NCBI GenBank assembly: GCA_014885115.2
Contig: WKLE02000557.1
Location: forward strand, 4,450-68,449
DNA length: 64,000 nt
DNA from: Asterionellopsis glacialis
Taxonomy: Eukaryota; Bacillariophyta; Plagiogrammaphyceae; Rhaphoneidales; Asterionellopsidaceae
Direction: 5' to 3'
A program made the position numbers and the translations under genes. The notes below the pieces were generated by a model. The model saw only the letters and a program-made list of their open reading frames with translations. It searched no databases and was not told the origin of the DNA. Shown here in pieces: positions 22,838-34,269 of this stretch; within the stretch, counting starts at the first letter, position 1; each line of letters opens with the position of its first letter.

Positions 22838-23646
22838 GCTTGAATTTTTTTCCCGAAAAAATTTTGTTGCTGATGATGATGTCGTTTTGTAACGTATTTG
22901 AAATCAATCCAGGTGACAAAACTGCAAAAAAGAGCACCTGTTGTCTTCGATATTAAGGAGGATATTTTTCTTATGACATCTTCATGGCGGACAAGGCTTG
23001 AACCACTGTCGAGAGAATTTGAACATCAAAATCGCTTCAAAAACATTCTTTTTTACTTCCTAATCGCGGTTAGTTAGTAGTCACGACGGAAGTTAGCAGT
23101 TTTGGAATACTATTATATTTGTGTGTGACGTTTCATTGATTTTATATAAGTACTTGTATGCTATTTACAGTACCTTATGTACGGTATTTTTCAATATGTT
23201 GGTACCTGGTACTACAGTTTACGTTGCTGCTGGTACTTTCTGCTAATTTGGGTACCAGCATGTACTGGTACTGTATTTCAACCATCCTACGTAGTCCTAC
23301 ATACCAGGTATATTGTACTTTGATCAAAACCTTGCTGTGTCCTAGAGAGTACGGGGACTACGAGTACTGTAGTCTAATGCGAATTCTTGTAACATATACA
23401 TCACGACCAAACCAAGACTGGAAAAAAAACGGTGATCGTAATAGCGTGAGAACTGAACGTCCAGCACAGGAGCCAGAAAATCCCAGCCTAGGGTCGAATC
23501 GGCCAGTGGAACAAGAACCCAAAGGAGAGGTCGTGCGCGTTCAACTTGCGTGCGAGTGAAAGGAATACGAAGATACGCTTCGCAAATTCTGACACCAGCC
23601 GTTGACTGCTCTCTTTAGCAGGAGCAAGAAAGAAGAAATTAAGACG
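22838..23646. other. Intergenic region before the retroelement
   Basis: No gene is seen. It holds an exact GTACCTGGTAC at 23202 and a cluster of related GTAC-rich words at 23160-23310. The left end of the retroelement probably lies between about 23400 and 23640, but no terminal repeat was identified. Confidence 0.4.
23202..23212. repeat. GTACCTGGTAC motif copy, 365 bp upstream of a DUF6824 gene
   Basis: Exact copy in the inverse reading of the palindrome, among other GTAC words. Confidence 0.6.
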
Positions 23647-25965
23647 ATGAGCAACGACGCCACCGTTCCGGTTCCACAACTCAACGACCCTCCTGCTGAC
23701 CCTGCGGATGATACGATCGGAGAGGATAGAGGAGGAAACCCTCCTCTAGTCACCACTCCACCAGGTCGGCGAGCAACGAGAGTCGAAATGGGATCAAGGG
23801 AACCCGGAGTCCCCGCTGGTGCCAGAGATACTGCTCCTACCAGAGGGGGCGTCACTGCTGCCCAACCTTTTGCACTCCCGTTTGAGGCAAAGGAGGGCAC
23901 CCTTACATTAGAGATGTTATCCTCAACTGCGGGTCCAACAAATGCCGAGATCACGGAATCCGTGACCAAAGCATTCAAAGTTATAGAGGATGCACTCAAT
24001 CCTGAAGATGCCCTAATGGAATTACTTGCTGCGGACGAGTTAAGTGCATTTTTGACAGTGCTACCTGTGTCACAGTTAGTGACAGTGGGATACTGCATAC
24101 GCCAATTCCAAGTGGGTTTTGGAGTTCCAAACGAGTTTAATGGAAAGATATTTGCGCGGCTTGGGGATGTCGATGAGGGCCAGCTGCCTCAATTCTTACT
24201 GCCCCCTGGTGATTCCATACTGGGCACTGCCAAAATCTTGTTTGGTGTTGATACTTATATTAGGGCAAAGGAAGCAGATTTGGAAGCTGCATTTGGTGCT
24301 AATTCTGACCTTCTCTTAGCCCCTTACGTAGTTTGCATTCAGGCGAATACTCATGCTGCTGATACAGTTAAACTCTGCAAGCTGGTGTACATGCTGCTAG
24401 AATGGGCCCTGTATTTTTTAGAACTGCTTCTGCCCTATAAGGCTCTGCAGGTTGTAAAGTGGCTTGTGGGCTCACTGAAAAATGAACAACACTACCAGGA
24501 AGTAGGTTCATTAGTGGAATGGGCCCGGATCGCTTGTACAAAAGCAGCAGGGGCGGGTCCATCACGCTGTGATAGCAAGATGATGGTCAATTGGACTGGA
24601 GTAATACCAAATCAAAAATTGACAAGATGGGGAGCCAAGGTTATCCATAATGTGTTAGGTAGCAATGCCCCTCTGACTTCCCCTGATGCAGGGGGAGGAG
24701 TCTTGGATGCCCAAGTGGCGTATGGACAAGCTCTGGAGACAGTGAAGGCAGTCTCTGCTCGACTGACTGAATCCAAGATGAAGAAATCCTACTCTGACTC
24801 AGAGAAGTTACACATCCGAGCAGCGTGTAGTTTGGGCAAAGGGGGTGACCCCCCAGTATTACTGTCAGCAATTGCTTAGGATGGGCGCACTAGTGAGGCA
24901 GTGGAACGACAACTACGCCGTAGACTGAAAGTGTTGCCTGATGCAGACAGCCCAGTGAGAATCTTCGTATCCCCGAGTTTGGTAAAGGACGTGAAGGCTC
25001 TAAACTTTGGGCATGATGGAGAAGCCGAATTTGACAAATGTCAAAGAGGGCTCTCACCGTTTGCTGTACCCTTTACAGCACTGGCCACTTAACGGGTCCA
25101 GCGTAAGAAGAATGATGCAATAAAGCAAGCCACAAGCATCACTCCGAGTGACATGCTGGAAGTAGCTAGTGACGTAAAGGTGATTCCTCTGCAGGATTAC
25201 ACCGGTCTGATGCGAATACTGGCAAACTACCACAAGTTGCTCCGGGAGGTCGTAGGATAGGAGTGTCACCATTAAAAGGAGATTGTTGAGTTGCAGCGAG
25301 CATTGAGAGTGAAGGTGGATGTCTATGACAACATCAGTCCTCACAAAATAATACACATCTTGTGGGCGGTGCTGCATGACTCCAGACAATTCTTCACGGA
25401 AGCAGTGCAGTGGGAGTTAGGGCAACCGCTACCAAGGTCACGGTTAACCTACACCACCACATTCTTACAGAATGGGACAATCCTGGAGACGGAACACTGC
25501 CCTGTGGAGAGATTCTACCCTGTGGCAGAGCTGCCTCCACCCCCACCAGCCCCTTACGGGAGAGGAGGGGTGAGAGGTGGGCACATTGACAACTTATTTC
25601 AGCAGGCCCCCTATGGAGGATCAGGAGGAGCAACAGAAAGAAACAAAGTCTTCAAAGCAAGCATTCACCCTCTCATTGAGAAGGTAACAGGACCTCTGAA
25701 GAACGTGCACCCTCAGCTAACCATTGGTGTGTCAATGAGCGCAATGGACCCACCAATAAAATATTCCGACCTGAGAATAGGAACAAAGGGGACTTGTCTC
25801 GAGATGAATTTGTTTGGAGTATGCTGCAATAACTGATGCATGTATCAGCACCTGGAAGCCAAGCCCACCCATTCGAGGGCCTAGGCCATAGCCAATACTG
25901 TACAGCAGGCTGCAGAAGCATATGAAAGAAAAATATCAATGAAGAGGAAGCGAGGGTCATCATGA
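23647..25965 (+). pseudogene. Retroelement gag-like gene with in-frame stops
   Basis: The frame runs from the ATG at 23647 to the TGA at 25963-25965 without a frameshift. It is broken by stops at 24877-24879, 25090-25092, 25258-25260, about 25273, 25834-25836 and one near 25888. Near the end is a zinc-knuckle-like pattern with the stop inside it (GTCLEMNLFGVCCNN, stop, CMYQH). The N-terminus is Pro- and Thr-rich. Several of the stops (TAA, TAG, TGA) are one C-to-T change from CAA, CAG or CGA. The gag assignment rests on position and the Cys/His pattern; no capsid fold is recognised from the sequence alone. Confidence 0.6.
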
Positions 25966-28125
25966 CTGGTGGTCCCCCGCACGAAGAACAAAACGCTCCC
26001 AAAACGGGAGCAGTCGGACCTAACGGTGGAAAGGGGCAAACTGTTAGAGCTGTCCCAGTTATTCCTAGGGGTTCGGCAACATCCTTCAAGGGGAGGACCG
26101 AAGCCTAGGTCCAAAAAGGACCAGGCAGACCAAAAGGAGTTTCATGATAACGCCCGTGGACTTGCCAGCAGAAAAAGTGAGAGGTAAGGCACATTGGCCT
26201 CCAAAAGGGAAAAGCCTAATGCGACTGTTGGCCCTTGCAGACTTACATCCTTTCTCAGAGATGCTACATGAGTGGGAACAAGGAGTTCCGGTTGATTTTG
26301 GTAAGCCTTGGTCTAGGGAGACCATTGAGGCAGCTCTTGCTAAGGGGGTGCATGTTAGTGCCCTTACCAAAGAGAGCATTGACTTAATCCACGAGGATAT
26401 TGCTTACCAAGAAAAAGCCAGGTTTTCATCGGTGGTACTGTGGGACGACATCAAGGACCACCTGCCAGTAAACTTCAAATTGTCCCTTCTTGCAGTAGTC
26501 CCTCAAGAAGATAGGAGGGGTCGGATGATTCTCAACTTGTCATTTCCAGTTTATAAATGATGCAAGCCACGGAACAAAAAGGAAAGGAAAAACCAAAAGC
26601 AGGTGGTGATACAGGAGTCCGTAAATGGCACCACCAAAAAGCTCGCCCCCCAGATTCTGGTAAAGCTACTTGGACAGGTCTTGCCCTGCATATTCCAATA
26701 CATGGATGCGGTACCAGCAGAGGCAGACATTCATTTTAGCAAGATCAATCTGTTGGATGGGTTTTGGAGGATGATTGTTGATGATAAAGAAAAATGGAAC
26801 TTCTGTTACGTACTACCACAACACGACGACCAAGCCCCACTAAAGATTGTAGTCCCATCTGCGCTTCAAATGGGATGGACGGAAAGCCCACCATACTTCT
26901 CTGCAACTACCAAAACATGCCAAGATATCATTGATGTGGTGTTGAAAGAAGGAAGGGATCTGTCACCTCATCCCATGGAACAATTCTTGCTACCAACAAG
27001 ACCGGCAAAGAGACACGAATTGAAGCCAGGGTTGCAGTCGGTGTCAAACGTTTCTGTTGACAATTTCTGTCTAGCAGCAGTGGAAACTGAAGATGACCAA
27101 GGGTTTTACTATGCTATGCACGGGCAGCCCTACATTCAATTCATGACATTTTTTCACCTCCTTTGGTACTCGAGCATGAGGGAGGCAAGAATAGTGTGTA
27201 AGAAAAGAAACTGCAACGTGGAGATGCCCGGTGGGACCCCAAGAAAGAAATACTTGGTTTCTTATGGAATGGTCAAGCCAAAACGGCTCAGTTACCGGCA
27301 GCAAAGGTGGATAAAATCATAAAGGAACTCAGGAGAGTCTTAAAGCAAAAGAAAGTGCGCAGACTGCAGTACCAAAAGATAGTAGGCAAACTACACCATG
27401 CGACAGGTATCCTCCCAGTGGCAAGGGGGTTGTACACACCAGTCAACCAAGCCCTCCGAGGGTAGCCCAAGGACATTGGGCTGGGGAAGACAAGCAAGGT
27501 CCGTGCAAATCTCTTAGACTTGGGAGTTCTCATGAAAGACCTTGCTGCACGCCCCACCCACGTCCGGGAGCTTGTCCCGGGGCAGCCGGATCTCATTGGT
27601 TACTGTGATGCATGTGCCACTGGAGCAGGAGGCGTCTGGTTCCAATCAGATAAGTCAATGAGACCAATTGTGTGGCGCATCCCCTTCTCTCCGGAGATAT
27701 CCAACCAGGTGGTCTCTGACACGAACCCAAAAGGGGCCATCACCAACTCTGATCTGGAACTAGCCGGAATTACCCTGCATTATCTGGCCTTAGAGAAGGC
27801 CATGAACATAAGACACCAATGTATAGGTATCCTGTGTGATAATAAGCCATCGGTCGCCTGGATAACCAAAATGGCTTCCAAGGCAGAATCTCTGATTTCT
27901 GGCAGATTGTTACGTGGCCTCTTCTTGCAGCAGAGGGTAACCTGAGCAGCTCCAATCATGGTTAACTATGTGCAGGGCAAAGAGAACCAAATGGCTGACT
28001 TTGTGTCTCGTTCGTACAACCAAGCTGTGTTTCCACACACTCATGATGACTCACGTTTTCTCGCCCGTTTCAATACAAAATTTCCATTTTTACAGAATTT
28101 GTCTTGGCGCTTTGTGCGCCCATGA
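25962..28125 (+). pseudogene. Retroelement pol: reverse transcriptase and RNase H, frameshifted
   Basis: The first ATG overlaps the gag stop as ATGA (25962-25965). RT begins in another frame near 26144 and continues through a TGA at 26558-26560 to about 27200. It shows LSLLAVVPQEDRRGRMILNL, FSKINLLDGFWRM and VPSALQMGWTESPPYF. The expected YVDD catalytic box reads VSVDNF (27050-27067), so the second Asp is Asn. A frameshift between about 27160 and 27228 leads into the connection and RNase H part, with a TAG at 27463-27465. RNase H keeps YCDACATGAGGVWF, NSDLELAG and CDNKPSVAW, and so its acidic residues. The tail (ENQMADFVSRSY) is also typical of this algal family. A TGA at 27943-27945 interrupts it. 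Confidence 0.75.
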
Positions 28126-28204
28126 CATCGCTCATATTCTCAACCTTGCTAGGACAGCGATTGCCACTGCAACGGTGGATGAAGAACAGCGGGCCTGTCA
28201 CTAG

Positions 28205-29215
28205 CACCACTGGTGTGAACACTGCAGTGGCTGCAGAGTCAACCCCTACCTTTGCCACCTCAACAAACCAGTGCAGCAAGAAATTCTCTTATCCTTTGCT
28301 GCTAGGCTCAGGGAAGGTTATGCAGGACAAGGTCAAAAAGTGGGGAGTCAGTCAGTGGCCACAGGCCTCCGGCATGTGGCCCAGGCAGCGGTTTTGGCCG
28401 GATACCCCAATCCACGCCGCTCCTATGGCTCAAAGGAATTAGATCTGCCATTTGACACTTACGAAGATGAAGATCCCGTGCCAAAACCTCAATTGGCACT
28501 TCCAGTCCATGCAATCCAACTTACCTGTCAGATGTATTGGGCGGACAACACCGCCCGATCACAGGCAACGGCAGACCTTATTGTAGTAGCCTTCTTCTTT
28601 TAATTGAGAGTGGGGGAATATACTTTCCCAACAACTCAAAAGAAAAGGAGAATGACTCAATTTTGTCTAAAGGATATCATACTGCAGAAACAGGGCACAA
28701 TCCTTCGTCAAAATGCGTCATTAGCAGAAGTGCAAACAGCAGATAGTGTCACTATGACCATCGATTGCCAGAAAAATGGTCAAAAAGGCGCAACAATTCA
28801 TCATCAAGCCACAGGCACCCCCTTTTGCCCAGTTCTCGCAATAGTTTGCCAAATTTATAATATCCGGCAACATACTCAGGACGAAAATATGCCCATAAGC
28901 TTTGTTTACAGGCTTCCAACTGGTGTGCATTCACATATTCATGACAATGATATCACAATAGCGCTCCGCTGTGGCGCAGCCAAGGCTGGCTTACTTCAGC
29001 GCAGGTACAAACTCGCACAAATCAGCAGCCACTTGCTTTGCGCCTCCGGAGCCATGGCCCTCAAACTTGCAGGCGCTGATGACACAGTGATCCAAAAACT
29101 GGGCCGATGGTCCTCCCGAACATTCCTAATGTACATTCACACACAAATTGCGGCCTACTTGGCCGGCTGGGCAGCCAAAATGGCTGCCCCCATCGATTTT
29201 ATCTACGTAGGCTGA
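28205..29215 (+). pseudogene. Retroelement tyrosine recombinase, inactivated
   Basis: One frame from 28205 to the TGA at 29213-29215, with a stop at 28601-28603. The N-terminal core-binding part includes FAARLREGYAGQG and LRHVAQAAVLAGYPNPRRSY. The C-terminal catalytic part has SSHLLCASGAMALKLAGADD, KLGRWSSRTF and the Tyr in LMYIHTQ (codon 29132-29134). The conserved HxxR box reads HLLC: the Arg codon is TGC at 29039-29041, one transition from CGC. This enzyme family inserts the DNA copy of the element by a cut-and-rejoin reaction through the Tyr. The changed Arg and the stop should abolish activity. Confidence 0.8.
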
Positions 29216-30305
29216 CTTCAAAATTGTCCACGGTGGACGACATCTCAGCGTGCACCTCCCTCCCTAATTTGTGGGTTCATAAATTTTTATTTTTTTTTGG
29301 TTTCAAGGGTTCCCAGTCAACATGACAAATACAGGGCGCGAACAGGGGGGGCATCAGAACTCACTCCACTGGCCCCCCTTTTACTTCATTTCTCCAATGG
29401 GCCGATTCTTAGTCCCCCGTAGACCGTGAAGAACAAACCAGAGACGGATCAAGTGCACACTCACTACAGGAGCCACGATGGGTGGTACTGCCGAACGGGT
29501 CGGGTAACCAGCTTAGCTGTAGCTTAATCCTTCGATTAATAGTATCCTTTTATTGGCATCCGAATTAAGTAGTAAAATCGTGAGCGCAGTATTCGAAGTA
29601 GTGAGGCTTTCAAGAGAGCGTAGCAAGTTGCCGACCCAAGGGTCAACCCAAGGCAGTACTAGGCTGGAACAGGCGAGCAGACCAGGGGCCACCAGGAGGA
29701 GATTCCTGACCACCCCTGGAATGCAAGTGAGGGACAACAAGGAGCACAGCTGGCTATCTCCGATAGCGGTAGTTGTTTGGGCTTGGATAGTTTCTCTCTA
29801 GAGTAGAGGACCGAGGTTACACTCTCTCTGGAGAGAAATTAAAGTTAGAAATAAAAATAACGAGAGGAGTGGATGGTACGCCTAACGTGGCATAAGAACC
29901 ATCATGCCCATTTTGGACAAAGAAAACACAATTGATTATACTGCAGACAATAATTACGGCTCTCATTTGCATAGCATGTATTTTATTCCAAGGTCTCATA
30001 AATGAAACTATTGTTCAATAGAGTTTACATTGAAAAGGATGGTTAACTGAAAGGAGAGGTAAACCAATGGTGCAAACTCGCAAGAGGGGGGGGGCTTTGT
30101 TCAACTCAAAATCTACTGGTATCAATTGAAGCAAGTAGTGCCTCTAAATAAGATGCGATAAGAGATGTAGTCCATCAGGGTGTACATTCGGGAAAAAATT
30201 TCTAGAGAACAATGTTAGGAATCGCTGATACATTCTACTGTAGAGGACTAGAGAAATGAACAAGTGTTTCAAATGTACGGTGCTATTCATCGGAATGGTT
30301 TTCAT
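29216..30305. other. Retroelement 3' flank and intergenic DNA
   Basis: No gene is seen. The right end of the retroelement should lie somewhere in 29240-29800, since base composition stays retroelement-like to about 29500. A G9 run lies near 30085. No LTR or tRNA was identified. Confidence 0.4.
29226..29238. repeat. 13-bp odd palindrome GTCCACGGTGGAC just after the recombinase stop
   Basis: Six-base perfect arms around a central G, 11 bp past the recombinase stop codon. It may be a transcript-end hairpin or chance. Confidence 0.4.
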
Positions 30306-32732
30306 TTAAAGAAACCCCGTACTACCCGGGAAGGGTGCAAGTGCAAGTAGCGACAACAATAAAGATATTGTATAGAAACCAAACCGAAAATCATCTACCT
30401 CCGTAATTTCATTTCGAAGAGGAATATCTGGTTGTCGTTGAAAGAGCTGCGAGTCACCCACCAAAAAAATACATACACAAAAAAATGTTTATAAAGGTGT
30501 AAGATTCATGGAAAAAATAGTCCTGCCGAAACTGATGTACGTTAACTAGTTCGTCAGACTTACCACAACTAATGCACCCCAGAATATTGCAATAGTTGAA
30601 CTCCCCGTAATTGACAAGATTGCCATCAAGGACAGGGTCAACAATGACATTAAAGAATTGAATCGTGATCCAAATACTGCAGTACAAGCCCTTCCTCCGT
30701 CTAGTCTACCGATTGGTAACAAATTTAGAGCTGAAGATATTAGTCCCGCAAAGCCAACTACAAAGGCAGGATGGATTGGTATTGGTTGTGAAAGGGGCAC
30801 CATCATTGTTTTGGGTGCTAGCATAGACATGATTGATCCCGTCAAAAAACTACATTTCAAAAGTGCTGCTGGGATGACAGGAAAGTACGACAATTGCTGA
30901 GCAGTAGCATGCAATGTTCCAGAGATGCCGCCGACCATGAGTAAAATCGAAAGAGATAGTGTTGCCATTGGCCCACTGAGAGCCAAATCCAATAACGACG
31001 ATCTGTCTGGGGGGAATGATCGTAATGGGGTGATGCTGCCAAACGTTCCCAATTGTAGCGATGGGAGAAGGACAGGAAGACCAATATTTATACCGGATTT
31101 CTTTGCAACCAAATAATGCGCAAGTTCATGTATTGCCTGGACTCCTAATGTCCCCAAGAATACTGGAATACATGCTAACAACACTGAAAAATCATTTTGA
31201 TTCACGACCGATTCAAAAAATCGAGGATTGAGAGCGTAACAAGCAACTGCGTAGGCAAAGGCAGTGAATACCGTTACAATGGACGAAATTCCAGTAACAC
31301 CCTTAATCAATTTTCCTCTTTCACTTGCTTGTTCTGGCTTAATAGACTTGGGGAGTGCCAATATGACAGGCTTGGGTTCCGCTTCTCGTGTATCCATGTT
31401 TGGACGCCATTCCGGATCTGGTATGAAAAAAAGTTGCACACGATCTGCCATTCCACGTAACGCAAGTCGTTGCTGTACATTTTGAAAGAAGAGAGCAGTT
31501 TGATTACGTTCCTCGGCTGGACTAAGATCCCCACTTCCTGTCTTTTGAGGTCGGAAGTTGCCTCTATACACCGCAGCAGCTGGAATATTTTCCCATTTCG
31601 TACAGAAAAAATCAGTTCCTGTCAAAACCTTGTCACGAATTGACTTTGCATCGTCTGGATCTAACTTTTCCTTTGCTATCAGAATAAATGGCAAAAAGGA
31701 ACTTGGAATCCACATGGGAATCATGGGTAATAGTTCCATAATTTCTGTAATATTCATTTCTCGATCGTTGGGAGAGTTAGATGAGGATGATGACCCGAGC
31801 GTTTGTTGTGTGTAACCTTGAACAATATCTGATGAGTTGTTGTCAGCATTATTCAGAGAAGATGATCTAGAATACTTTCGTTCAAATGTCTTTTGATCAG
31901 ACCGTTGCAATTCCTTTAGTCTTGTACTGAGAGCTATTCCAGCACGACCATCCCACCGACCATTGTTGTCATCACCTGTCTCATCGTAGTTTTTATCTAA
32001 AATAAAAGCTGATTCTACAAGAGTTTGTATCAATGCATCCATGTTTTGCCATTCTGTACTATTTACAACGGCAGCAGCGTTTCTGACATCCCCAATTTGA
32101 AATCCATTGTAATCGCTTTTCTCAGTTCCACTATTTGAAGATGGTGCAAAGCTGCCAAGTGCTACTGATCGTCTTTCGTGTAATCGTTCTGTGGCAGCAA
32201 GAAGTTGTTCTTGAGACCAACGTTCTTGAATAATGTTGGCGGCAATCTCTGGTGGTGTACAATTATACGTATCAAATAGTTCTTCGATAAATGCATCCGT
32301 GTCAGATGTTTGTCGCTGTTTTTGTTTCGACCGTGATTCTTTTAATTCTATTTCGGCTGCGTTTGCTTCTGCCAATATTTGTTGTGCTCTTTGACGAAGT
32401 TCTGCAGCTTCCCGTTGAGCTTTGTCTAGCAGTGATTCTCTAGATGTTGGAGGTGATGATGCAGACGATGATTCCTCACTGCCATCACGGGTTGCATAAT
32501 ATAACAATGGTGATGGTGATGTAGAGGAAAATTTTGACGAGAACACCCTTCCCTGTTTTCCATTATTCTTATTATAATTATATTTGATCCATGATGAAGG
32601 AAATTTTCGTGGACTGTTACTTTCAGGTGATTGAAAATTGACTGTTACCAAGTTATGTCTATAAAGAGGCGTTGTGAATCCAGCTTGAGCTACAGTAACT
32701 ATCTGACATATCACTAGAAGGTTGAGTATCAT
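30306..32732 (-). CDS. EGY-like plastid site-2 metalloprotease (family M50), two exons
   Basis: Exons are 30564-32732 and 30306-30446 on the minus strand, with a 117-bp GT-AG intron, giving 769 residues. The zinc motif HELAH is at about 535-539. The third ligand box NLLPIGRLDGGRA has its Asp at about 678. At least seven hydrophobic segments surround them. This is an intramembrane protease related to plant EGY1-3, acting in plastid membranes. The first exon alone reads to a stop at 30546, but it runs past a GTAAGT donor. The last exon (LFQRQPDIPLRNEITEVDDF, then a membrane helix) is typical of the EGY C-terminus. The start at 32732 puts a signal peptide and AQA-GF cleavage site (MILNLLVICQIVTVAQAGF) at the N-terminus. 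An ATG at 32822 would add 30 residues and hide it. Confidence 0.9.
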
Positions 32733-32736
32733 CGTC

Positions 32737-32753
32737 CTCTCTCTCTCTCTCTC
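32737..32753. repeat. CT/GA dinucleotide tract
   Basis: Seventeen bases of alternating CT lie directly upstream of the preferred EGY start, in its 5' UTR. Confidence 0.85.
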
Positions 32754-32938
32754 AACGTTGCAATCTTGACAAGAAAGAGAACGTGTGACAACATGACATG
32801 TTGTGATGAAGAAATTCGGCATGTCTCTGTGTCAACTTGAAGGACGCGTTGGTCTCCGCGCGGTACCGTACTCTGGCGGATTCTGCAGATTTCGGGTTTC
32901 GACAGCTTCAATGTGGTTCGACATCTACTGGCCGCTGA

Positions 32939-32971
32939 NNNNNNNNNNNNNNNNNNNNNNNNNNNNNNNNN
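32939..32971. other. Assembly gap (33 N)
   Basis: A run of N between two intergenic sequences; the true length is unknown. Confidence 0.99.
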
Positions 32972-33234
32972 GGTCACGACATAATAATAATATTATTATG
33001 ATTTGCACTTCTTCCAGATAGACCGACACTAACTCATCAAAATATCCCTAACTCTAATCATGACTTACCTTTCTATTACTCACTCCCATTATTTTTTGTT
33101 GACGCAACATTTATCAACTTTTTGCTATGCAAACAACAACAAAAACAACTGCAAATATCCACATTGTCTCGCACTCTGTTTTACATTATCTCCTTCTATG
33201 TTTATATTAATTAATTATATTCACTACATTGTTT

Positions 33235-34269
33235 TTACATATAATCTGTACCTTCTCCAATATCATCCTCATCCATTTCTTCTTGAACAAACAATTCTTG
33301 TTTATTTAATACTTGTGCTTTATCTATTAACCAAACACCATTGACTCTTCGAAGTGTAAATTGTACAATGGATGGTTCTAATCCATTCCCAAAAAATAAA
33401 GCAGCATTTACAAATGCCAAGGATGGCACAGTAGCATCTATGGCTGTTGTTGTACTACTAGTAGTACTAGATGTCTGTTTCTTTTTGTTTTGGTTTTGTT
33501 TCTTCTTGTTGGAAGATGACGAGGATGAATGCAATGTAGCACCTTCTGTCACATCTATGGATTTCCAATCCAACAAGGTGGAAAATTCAGATGCGCGTAT
33601 CCGTCTTGCCAACATACTAGGTGTAATGGCACCACGTATGACTTCCTTCCATGGATCACAGGTTGTCCCACCACCCCAACGTTCGGCTCGTGTGAGGGGA
33701 ACATTGAATCTCATTAGGACAGCCGCACCATGGGAGGGATGCGGTTCGTCCATTTGTCGTATAGATTGTAATACAAGTTCAATAGTTTTACCAGGTGTTA
33801 ATCCAGGATAGGGAGATGGTGCATCCTCGGCGAATTCACGATCATATTCACCGCGTAAAAACGAATCTATAGATGCTTCCAAGGAATCGTTCCCACCATC
33901 ATTATTATTCGCATAAGACAAATTGTCAATATCATTATCATTATTGAATTGATCTTTTTCATTTTCTTTATTTTTGTTCTTTTTCCAAGTCCCATTGTCA
34001 GAAGATGTATCATCATCATCATCATTGTTCTTCTTGTTGTTCAAAGATGACCATGGTGGTTTCCTTGTCATGAAACATCGGGAATGCTGTGAATTATATT
34101 GAGTGAGTCTACTGGACTCGTGGTAGCCCTTACACCACGGAAGAATTTTCCATTTTACTCTTTCGTGGAGTGTCCTCGGTGTGATACCACGAAAACCCTG
34201 TGACTGTTGTAAAGTCAATGCAACAGCCAAAAGTAGTAGAAATAGTAGCTTATCACTTATTTTGATCAT
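33235..34269 (-). CDS. Conserved-looking plastid-type protein of unknown function
   Basis: Single exon of 344 residues from the ATG at 34269. The N-terminus (MIKISDKLLFLLLLAVALTL) is a signal peptide followed by QQSQ-GF, an ASAF-like site, and a basic transit region. A low-complexity Asn/Asp/Lys stretch follows. The likely folded core, about residues 150-330, contains YPGLTPGKTIELVLQSIRQM, VLMRFNVPLTRAERWGG, WKEVIRGAITPSMLARRIR and SIVQFTLRRVNGVWLIDKAQ. The core is split by a Ser/Lys/Gln/Thr insert. It is reminiscent of small plastid proteins with a ketosteroid-isomerase-like or DUF4864-like fold, but I do not recognise a family with confidence. Confidence 0.75.
   Translation of the reverse strand: MIKISDKLLFLLLLAVALTLQQSQGFRGITPRTLHERVKWKILPWCKGYHESSRLTQYNSQHSRCFMTRKPPWSSLNNKKNNDDDDDTSSDNGTWKKNKNKENEKDQFNNDNDIDNLSYANNNDGGNDSLEASIDSFLRGEYDREFAEDAPSPYPGLTPGKTIELVLQSIRQMDEPHPSHGAAVLMRFNVPLTRAERWGGGTTCDPWKEVIRGAITPSMLARRIRASEFSTLLDWKSIDVTEGATLHSSSSSSNKKKQNQNKKKQTSSTTSSTTTAIDATVPSLAFVNAALFFGNGLEPSIVQFTLRRVNGVWLIDKAQVLNKQELFVQEEMDEDDIGEGTDYM

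Larger units (their letters stand above)
23647..29215 (+). mobile_element. Decayed tyrosine-recombinase retrotransposon (DIRS-like order gag / RT-RNase H / YR)
   Basis: Three coding parts follow one another on one strand: a gag-like ORF, a reverse transcriptase with RNase H, and a tyrosine recombinase instead of a DDE integrase. That order and the recombinase define the DIRS-like class. All three parts are interrupted by stops or frameshifts, and two catalytic positions are changed, so the copy is almost certainly inactive. The outer ends are not resolved; no LTRs were seen, as expected for the class. The element seems richer in G and C than the flanking intergenic DNA. Confidence 0.8.
32733..33234. 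other. Intergenic region with assembly gap
   Basis: It holds the promoter side of the EGY-like gene, a CT microsatellite and 33 N. No gene is seen. Confidence 0.5.

Noticed and set aside
29460..29580. Possible tRNA or LTR near the retroelement 3' side
   Set aside because: No acceptor stem or T-loop consensus, and no matching repeat at the 5' side.
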